NCBI RefSeq assembly: GCF_009193155.1
Contig: NZ_VUKD01000001.1
Coordinates: 310,001-374,000 of the forward strand
Direction of reading: 5' to 3'
Source of the DNA: Georgenia subflava
GTDB lineage: Bacteria > Actinomycetota > Actinomycetes > Actinomycetales > Actinomycetaceae
Length of the DNA: 64,000 nucleotides
The position numbers and the translations under genes are program-made. This document shows, one piece after another, positions 58,760 through 64,000 of the stretch. Below the pieces are notes generated by a model. The model searched no databases. It saw only the letters and a program-made list of their open reading frames with translations, and had not been told where the DNA came from. Every line of letters begins with the position of its first letter. Position 1 is the first letter of the stretch.

Positions 58760-59869
58760 TCATCGGTTCGCGCACCGCTTCATGCCGGTCTCGAGCTCAC
58801 CCGGGTTCTCCTCGACGAGCTTTGAGTAGGTGGAGTAGAACGCCTCAGCATCGCCGCCCGCCTGCTCGACGTCGGACTTCCACATGTCGATGAGGCTCTC
58901 GCCCACGACGTCGCGCCACTGCTGCTTGTCCTCGTCGGACCAGATCGTGACTCCGCCGCCGGCGTCGATGTGCGCCTGGCACGACTCGTCCTCGACCTCG
59001 GTGAGTCGCTCGCGGTACTCGGCGTGGTAGGCCTCGATCCCGTCCTCGAGGACCTGGCGCTGCTCGTCGGACAGGGACTCCCACGCGTCCTGGTTCATGA
59101 AGATGACGTTCATCGTGTAGACGCCGATGCCGGTGTCGGTGATGTGTGGTGCGACCTCGTGGAGGCTGAGCGAGGGAGCCGTGTCGAGGAGCATGGTGGT
59201 GTATCCCTCGACGAGGCCTCGCTGGATGGCCTCGTAGACCTCGCCGATCTGGAGCGCCACGGCGTTCCCGCCGGCCGCGTCGACCGCGTTGGCGGTGTAC
59301 CCGGTCGCTCGGACCTGCTGGCCGGCGAGCGACTCGAAGTCCGGCAGCGGCTCGGCCGTGGCATAGATCGATGCCGGCGTACCTGTGAACGTCAGGACGT
59401 GGACGCCGTTGCCCTGCCACTCCCCGTTGAAGGCCTCGTCGTCCTCGTACATCGTGTTGAGGGCCGTCTCGACGGCCTCCCAGTCCTCGGTCTGGAACGG
59501 CACTGTGGCGGCCTGGCTGAGCGGGAGCTCGCCCGGCGTGTACTGGACAGTCATGTAGCCGATGTCGGACCTGCCCTGGGCGACGCCCGACAGCATCTCG
59601 TCGGCACCCAGCAGTGCGCCCTCCCAGAACGTCTCGACGCTGAGGCCGCTCTCCTCGTCCTCGCTGATCTCCTCGAACATGGACTTCATGGCCGCGCCCT
59701 GCGGCGTCGTCGGCCCGAGGAAGGAGGCGAACTGCAGGTCCGCCGTCCCACCGGCACCGGAGCCACCCTGTGCCCCCTCGACGCCCGAGCACGCCCCGAG
59801 CGCGAGCGCGCCCGTGAGCGTGACGGCACCGATAGCGAGGTTGCGGCGGCTGTTCGTGAACTTTCGCAT
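58760..59869 (-). CDS. TRAP transporter substrate-binding lipoprotein (DctP type)
   Basis: A 369-residue binding protein with lipobox LGAC (Cys27). The mature part carries the DctP pattern (ALQIGEVYEAIQRGLVEGYTT) and an Arg in QQVRATGYT that should grip the ligand carboxylate. AAAGGAG precedes the ATG. Having a lipid anchor is normal in Gram-positives. It is placed first of the three transporter genes. Confidence 0.94.
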   Translation of the reverse strand: MRKFTNSRRNLAIGAVTLTGALALGACSGVEGAQGGSGAGGTADLQFASFLGPTTPQGAAMKSMFEEISEDEESGLSVETFWEGALLGADEMLSGVAQGRSDIGYMTVQYTPGELPLSQAATVPFQTEDWEAVETALNTMYEDDEAFNGEWQGNGVHVLTFTGTPASIYATAEPLPDFESLAGQQVRATGYTANAVDAAGGNAVALQIGEVYEAIQRGLVEGYTTMLLDTAPSLSLHEVAPHITDTGIGVYTMNVIFMNQDAWESLSDEQRQVLEDGIEAYHAEYRERLTEVEDESCQAHIDAGGGVTIWSDEDKQQWRDVVGESLIDMWKSDVEQAGGDAEAFYSTYSKLVEENPGELETGMKRCANR

Positions 59870-59973
59870 GCTGACTCCTTTGTCGCGGCGCGGAGGGTGC
59901 GCCTGTCGGGGGTGGTGCTGGTATGGCGGGTCGGGATGTGCTGGTGGCACGTGGCCCGTAGGGGGTTGTCGGT

Positions 59974-60444
59974 TCAGTGGTGGGCAGTGGCGTCGGTGAG
60001 CTCGCCTGAAGGCTCGGATTCTGCTCGTCGGAAGCCGGCCAGCGTCGCGTCGTCCACGTCCGGCAGGTTGACGACGAGGTTGTCGGGAGTCCGGGTGGTG
60101 AGCCAGTGAAGGTCTTCAGTGACGCTCATGTTCGCCTCGACGTGGGGCATGTGCGGCGGGACGAAGACCCAGTCACCCTCGTAGAGGTCGATGTACTCCG
60201 CGTAGGCCTCACCGAAGTAGATCCGGCCGTGGCCGCTCAGCACGTAGCCTCCCGTCTCGGCCTCGCCATGGTGGTGGGGCAGCGACCGGAACCCGGGCTC
60301 GTTCGAGACCCTGCCGAACCAGATCTTGGTGGCCGGGGTGTGCTGGATGCTGACCCCGGAGACACGCACAGCACCGCCGGACTGCCCCGTGCGGTCGTGC
60401 TCCTCTCCTCGTCGGGTCACGACGGGGACGTCGTCATACGCCAT
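59974..60444 (-). CDS. Cupin-domain protein A
   Basis: A 156-residue cupin with a full metal site (HHHGEAETGGYVL and PPHMPHVEAN). About two thirds of the 73 core residues are identical to cupin B at 62539. Conserved LTTRTPDN near the C-terminus is shared. It lies between the TRAP transporter and the FAD dehydrogenase. Likely roles are dioxygenase, isomerase or metal-dependent hydrolase for a pathway ketone. Confidence 0.9.
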   Translation of the reverse strand: MAYDDVPVVTRRGEEHDRTGQSGGAVRVSGVSIQHTPATKIWFGRVSNEPGFRSLPHHHGEAETGGYVLSGHGRIYFGEAYAEYIDLYEGDWVFVPPHMPHVEANMSVTEDLHWLTTRTPDNLVVNLPDVDDATLAGFRRAESEPSGELTDATAHH

Positions 60445-60578
60445 CGAAAGGCTCCTCTGCTTCGTAGTTGCAACGCGTGGTTGGTTTGGCGCGGAACCGA
60501 GGTTCACGCGCGCCGGCTGGTGGCAAGTGGGATTGCTCGTCTGTATTCAGCGGGCACGCGGGCACCCCTGGACCGGGG

Positions 60579-62234
60579 TCAGGCGCCCATGACGGCGGCG
60601 GGGAGGGGCTGCTGCGCGTCCTCGGTGACTGTCCGGCCGGCGAGGTAGCCCATGGTCATCCCGGGCCCGAGCGTCGCCCCGGCTCCGGCATACCCGCCGC
60701 CCATCGGGTGGGCGGTCGTGTTGCCGGCGGCGTACAGACCGGGGATGACGTTGTCGTCGACGTCGAGGGCGCGGGCCCGGCCGTCGGTGACGATGCCACC
60801 GCAGGTCCCGAAGGCCCCGGGAACGATCTCGACGGCGTAGTACGGGCCACGTTCCAGCGGTGCCAGGCACGGGTTCGGCAGCCCGCGCTCGTCGTCGCCC
60901 CAGTAGCGGTCGTAGGCGTTGTCGCCGCGACGCCGCTCGAGGTCCTCCCCGCTTCGCGCGTAACCGTTGAACCGTTCGACCGTCGCCTGGAGCTCCGCTG
61001 ACGGGATGCCCAGCCGGTCGGCCAGCCCGGTGAGCGTCCCGGCCGACTGGATCCACCCGGGGAGGTCCTGGCCGGACCGGTGACTGAGGAAGCCGTACCG
61101 CTCCAGGTAGTCCTCGTCGAAGACGATGTAGGCGGGCAGGTGCTCGGGCTCATGGGTGACCGGGTCGTGGCCGAAGAAGGCGCGGGTGAGGTCGTTGTAG
61201 TTCTGCGACTCGTTGACGAACCGGCGGCCGTTCTTGTCGACGATGATGCTGCCCGGCCCCTGGCGCTCGAAGCGAAGGAGCGTTCCCGCCTGACGCCCGT
61301 CGTGCTGGTCCCCCGGAACTACTGCCATCGGCGACCAGAACGCCTCACGCAGGTTGCCGAGCTTCGCTCCGACCCGCTGTCCCATGCGCAGTCCGTCGCC
61401 GGTGTTGTTGGGCGGGCTGCACCGGGCGTGGATGGGCCCGGCCAGGGTCTGCTTGACGAGGTTCTCGTCCCACTCGAAGCCGCCGCACGCGAGCACGACG
61501 CCCTGCCTGGCGGAGATCCTCGCACCGTCGGCGGTGGAGACGCCGGCGATGCGGCCGTCGTGGACCTCGAGTCGTGTGGCGCGGGCCTCGGTCACGAGCG
61601 TGACACCGAGGTCCGCGGCCGTCTTCACCAGGGGTGCCACCACGGCCTGACCGCGGGAGGCGAGGCCGGCCTCCTGCCGGCGCTCAAGCTCGTCCCACGG
61701 GAAACGGGTGAAAGCAACCCACTGCTCGTACTCCTGCATCGAGAAGGGCAGTCTGGTGTCGGGGCGGACGGCTTCGCGCAGCGGGCCGAGCTCGTTCAGG
61801 TCGAAGAACTTCGGGTCGAGCGATCGCCCGCCGGGCACCGAGCCGGCGAGGTCCGGCCGGTAGTCCGGGTAGTCGTCGACGGAGCTGAACTCGAGCTCGC
61901 ACTCGTCCTGGAGGAAGTGGATCATCTCGGGGCCGTGGTCGACGAACGACGCCAGCACCTCTTCGCTGGTGTGCCCCTTGGTGATGGTCCGCAGGTAGCG
62001 GAGCGCGTCTTCGCGGTCGTCGCCCAGTCCACGCTCGAGCATGTAGTGGTTCGCAGGGACCCAGAGGGTGCCACCGGAGATGGCCGACGTGCCGCCGAGC
62101 AGCGCAGAGCGCTCGAGGACGACGACATCGCTACCGTTCTTCGCGGCCGCGATGGCGGCGAGCAGACCGGCCGCCCCGGACCCCACGACGACGACGTCGT
62201 AGGTGTCCTGCTCTTCTGCGTTCCAGAACTTCAT
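60579..62234 (-). CDS. FAD-dependent dehydrogenase of the fumarate reductase/3-ketosteroid dehydrogenase family
   Basis: A 551-residue flavoprotein with VVVVGSGAAGLLAA (14-27), LERSALLGGTSAISGGTLWVP and the C-terminal flavin-binding GLYAAGNTTAHPMGGGYAGAGATLGPG. These features match KstD-like enzymes, which insert a C=C bond next to a ketone. The PYYAVEIVPGAFGTCGG segment is where such enzymes keep a catalytic Tyr. It could produce the enone that the PRISE-type protein or a hydratase uses. Palindromic operators lie 50-145 bases upstream. Confidence 0.92.
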   Translation of the reverse strand: MKFWNAEEQDTYDVVVVGSGAAGLLAAIAAAKNGSDVVVLERSALLGGTSAISGGTLWVPANHYMLERGLGDDREDALRYLRTITKGHTSEEVLASFVDHGPEMIHFLQDECELEFSSVDDYPDYRPDLAGSVPGGRSLDPKFFDLNELGPLREAVRPDTRLPFSMQEYEQWVAFTRFPWDELERRQEAGLASRGQAVVAPLVKTAADLGVTLVTEARATRLEVHDGRIAGVSTADGARISARQGVVLACGGFEWDENLVKQTLAGPIHARCSPPNNTGDGLRMGQRVGAKLGNLREAFWSPMAVVPGDQHDGRQAGTLLRFERQGPGSIIVDKNGRRFVNESQNYNDLTRAFFGHDPVTHEPEHLPAYIVFDEDYLERYGFLSHRSGQDLPGWIQSAGTLTGLADRLGIPSAELQATVERFNGYARSGEDLERRRGDNAYDRYWGDDERGLPNPCLAPLERGPYYAVEIVPGAFGTCGGIVTDGRARALDVDDNVIPGLYAAGNTTAHPMGGGYAGAGATLGPGMTMGYLAGRTVTEDAQQPLPAAVMGA

Positions 62235-62280
62235 CCGTCAGCTCCCTTGCCGAGTTCAAGACGACTCCGAAGAGAATGAC

Positions 62281-62297
62281 CACCCCTGTGCGGGGTG
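62281..62297. promoter_or_regulatory. Palindrome near the FAD dehydrogenase start
   Basis: CACCCC-TGTGC-GGGGTG has perfect 6-base arms and shares the CTGTGCGGG core of the site at 62359, but the arms are shifted, so it is a weaker member. Confidence 0.4.
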
Positions 62298-62358
62298 CCA
62301 AGAATCTCTCCTTGCCCGTCCTGCACGGCGGTACGAAGAGCCACGCACACCAGGAGTG

Positions 62359-62377
62359 TGTCCCGCTGTGCGGGACA
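62359..62377. promoter_or_regulatory. Candidate IclR-type operator (best match)
   Basis: TGTCCCG-CTGTG-CGGGACA, perfect 7-base arms and 5-base spacer, 125 bases before the FAD dehydrogenase start. Same layout as the sites at the IclR 2 promoter. Confidence 0.65.
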
Positions 62378-62469
62378 GTTCCGCTACCTGGGTAGGCCGT
62401 TGGTCCCGCGCGCCGGCGCCGGCCGCGTGCTAGGCACACGTCGGCGGCGGAGTGAGAGCGAGCATGGCG

Positions 62470-62498
62470 AAGCCCCTCCGGAAACACCGGAGGGGCTT
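62470..62498. terminator. Hairpin after cupin B
   Basis: AAGCCCCTCCGG and its complement enclose AAACA, 40 bases after the cupin B stop on the minus strand. It separates cupin B from the dehydrogenase promoter. Confidence 0.6.
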
Positions 62499-62538
62499 CG
62501 GGCGATCGGCGTGCGGCTGTGCCGGCACGCGCTCTGGG

Positions 62539-62967
62539 TCAGCGGATGTCGAGCTCGATGTCGGCGATGTCCTGGTCCTCGAGATTGACGACGATGTTGT
62601 CCGGCGTACGGGTCGTCAGCCAGATCAGGTCCTCCGTCGCGCTCGCGTTGCCCTCGATGTGCGGCACGAAGGGCGGCACGTAGACGAAGTCGCCCTCTTC
62701 CAGGTACTCGACCGTCTCGTACCGCTCCCCGTAGCGGATGAAACCGCGGCCCTGCAGGACGTATCCGCCCGTCTCGGCCTCACCGTGGTGGTGGGCGTCG
62801 GACACCTCGCCCACCTTCGTGACGACCCGTCCGTACCACAGGCCTTCCACCTCGGAGTTCTCCTTGGCCACACCCGAGAGACGCAGCGCGTTGAGCGTCT
62901 GGCCGGGTGCCGCCTCGAGTGCGTCCTTGCGGTTGACCTTCAGCTGCTTGAGCTCGGTCTTGATCAT
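62539..62967 (-). CDS. Cupin-domain protein B
   Basis: A 142-residue cupin paralogous to cupin A, with the same metal-site motifs (HHHGEAETGGYVL; PPFVPHIEGN) and LTTRTPDN end. ATG at 62967 has AGGAGG close upstream; the frame to 63264 crosses the operator region and is not coding. It appears to be transcribed alone, under its own promoter with three operator-like palindromes. Confidence 0.9.
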   Translation of the reverse strand: MIKTELKQLKVNRKDALEAAPGQTLNALRLSGVAKENSEVEGLWYGRVVTKVGEVSDAHHHGEAETGGYVLQGRGFIRYGERYETVEYLEEGDFVYVPPFVPHIEGNASATEDLIWLTTRTPDNIVVNLEDQDIADIELDIR

Positions 62968-63012
62968 GCGTCCTCCTGTGTTGACTCCGCCCCCGTCGCC
63001 AGGTGCTGTCCC

Positions 63013-63039
63013 GAGATCCCGACAGCTGTCCGGGATCTC
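63013..63039. promoter_or_regulatory. 27-base palindrome before cupin B
   Basis: GAGATCCCG (63013-63021) and CGGGATCTC (63031-63039) flank ACAGCTGTC, itself an 8-base palindrome plus one base. It lies 46-72 bases before the cupin B start and contains a GCTGTCCGGGA half similar to the IclR-type motif. Confidence 0.5.
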
Positions 63040-63088
63040 CCAGGAGGATGCGGCATGCCCGTGCCGACGCCAATGGGCGCGCGGTCCA

Positions 63089-63107
63089 CGTCCCGCTGCC
63101 CGGTACG
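63089..63107. promoter_or_regulatory. Weak copy of the IclR-type operator
   Basis: CGTCCCG-CTGCC-CGGTACG matches about 13 of 19 positions of the perfect site at 62359. Confidence 0.35.
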
Positions 63108-63129
63108 ACGGCCATACGCCCCGAGAAGT

Positions 63130-63148
63130 TGTCCCGCGGTGCGGGTCA
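63130..63148. promoter_or_regulatory. Candidate IclR-type operator upstream of cupin B
   Basis: TGTCCCG-CGGTG-CGGGTCA: arms match in 6 of 7 pairs, spacer 5 bases. It differs from the 62359 site at three of 19 positions. Confidence 0.55.
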
Positions 63149-63291
63149 GCCACGACGTATCGGCGAGCGTTCGGACAGCCCCGTTCGCGACTCCATGTTC
63201 GTCGCGCTTGTCGTTTCCGTAGGCTTCGCGCGAACACTGCCTGGTGACGGCCGCGGCGCGGCACGTCGTCAGATGCCCCGCACCTCGTCTG

Positions 63292-64000
63292 TCAGGCGTC
63301 GCGCGCTGCGGGGGCGGTGACCTGCTCGGTGACGGCGACGTTGACGAGCTCGCCGATCCCGTCGATCGCCGTCGTGAGTGTCTGACCGGCCTGGAGATAA
63401 CGGCCGGGCTCGCGCGCGTGCCCGACCCCGCCCGGGGTTCCGGTCGCGATCACGTCGCCCGGCTTGAGGGTGACGATCGTGGAGATGTACTGCACCAGCG
63501 CGACGGTGCCGAAGACGAGGTCGTCGATCCCGGTGCGCTGCACCTCCTCGCCGTCCAGGCGGGTGACGAGCTGGGCGCCGTCGGGAATCTCGTCACCGGT
63601 GACCATCACCGGGCCGAGCGGCGTGCTGTTCTCCCAGGTCTTGCCCTGGAACCACTGCGTGCTGCGGTACTGGTAGTCGCGCGCAGTGACGTCGTTGAGC
63701 ACCGAGTACCCGGCGATGGCCGCGGCCGCCTGCTCGGCATCCGCCCGGCGGACGGTCTGGCCGATGATCACCGCGAGCTCTCCCTCCCAGTCGATCTTGT
63801 CCGACTCCGGCGGGAGCTGGATCTCGTCGCGCGGTCCGATCAGCGCCTCCGGGTACTTCGCGAAGAGCGTCGGATGCTCGGGCAGCTCACGACCCATCTC
63901 CAGGATGTGGTTGCGGTAGTTCAGGCCGACGCACACGATCTTTCCCGGGGCGACGACCACCGGGGCGAGGTCGGCCGAGTCCAGGTCGTGCGCCGCACCG
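63292..64000 (-). CDS. FAH-family protein 2 (5' part missing at the window edge)
   Basis: The frame is open to base 64000, and residues before 63960 (AAHDLDSADLAPVVVAPG) continue the typical N-terminal FAH domain, so the gene extends beyond the window. Landmarks are IVCVGLNYRNH, DWEGELAVIIG, NDVTARDYQ and GDVIATGTPGGVG. It differs from FAH 1 and is closer to the 2-hydroxyhepta-2,4-diene-1,7-dioate isomerase/acylpyruvase type. The 324 bases between it and cupin B hold only the palindromes described here. Confidence 0.9.
   Translation of the reverse strand, partial: GAAHDLDSADLAPVVVAPGKIVCVGLNYRNHILEMGRELPEHPTLFAKYPEALIGPRDEIQLPPESDKIDWEGELAVIIGQTVRRADAEQAAAAIAGYSVLNDVTARDYQYRSTQWFQGKTWENSTPLGPVMVTGDEIPDGAQLVTRLDGEEVQRTGIDDLVFGTVALVQYISTIVTLKPGDVIATGTPGGVGHAREPGRYLQAGQTLTTAIDGIGELVNVAVTEQVTAPAARDA

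Overview
The window is strongly GC-rich, with tightly packed GTG/ATG-started genes, many 1-4 base ATGA, GTGA and TGATG overlaps, two LytR-CpsA-Psr (LCP) wall proteins, a GAF-PucR regulator and short-leader promoters. This suggests an actinomycete, possibly a soil member of the Micrococcales; the genus cannot be fixed from sequence alone. I saw no rRNA, tRNA, IS element, phage gene or CRISPR array. Almost everything is uptake, catabolism and local regulation, so it reads as an accessory block of adjoining catabolic islands.

Region A (1-3954, +): the end of a TctB-TctA tricarboxylate-type transporter with a UspA protein and an RraA/HMG-aldolase-like protein, then a CE7 acetyl esterase. Region B (4045-10162, -): a CUT1 sugar ABC transporter without its own ATPase, a Gfo/Idh/MocA oxidoreductase, a DapA-family aldolase and a GntR/FadR regulator. 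Matching operators lie at both ends. Region C (10316-20131): a GAF-PucR regulator (+) facing a minus-strand operon of a Na+/solute symporter with a small membrane partner, two class III CoA-transferases and two thiolase-fold/DUF35 pairs. This fits uptake, CoA activation and carbon-carbon cleavage of a carboxylic acid.

Region D (20663-31930): a minus-strand operon (SsuABC/THI5-type ABC importer, isochorismatase-fold hydrolase, FAD aromatic monooxygenase, MFS protein) divergent from a plus-strand operon (signal-less NMT1-like protein, nitrilase-type amidase, DUF2848, cupin). A MarR regulator and a divergent aldehyde dehydrogenase follow. An AAGTAC-n-GTACT palindrome ties the promoters together. 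Region E (32092-36165): a proline-rich secreted protein and two LCP proteins, one apparently starting at CTG.

Region F (36335-44777, -): one operon of a ROK regulator, a ferric/spermidine-type ABC importer, a creatininase-family amidohydrolase, an argininosuccinate-lyase-like C-N lyase and a ROK kinase-like protein. Region G (44905-64000, mostly -): a complete class I P450 system (P450, ferredoxin reductase, putidaredoxin-type ferredoxin) with an SDR and two IclR regulators. It is followed by a PRISE-type enone reductase, an AEC carrier, two FAH-family hydrolases, NIPSNAP, EthD and SnoaL small-barrel proteins, a cupin fused to an unrecognised duplicated domain, a second SDR, a TRAP transporter, two paralogous cupins and a KstD-like FAD dehydrogenase. 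A TGTyCCG-N5-CGGnACA palindrome occurs at the IclR/SDR promoter and again 13 kb away at the dehydrogenase and cupin promoters. Region G looks like an undescribed pathway for a terpenoid- or cyclic-ketone-like compound.
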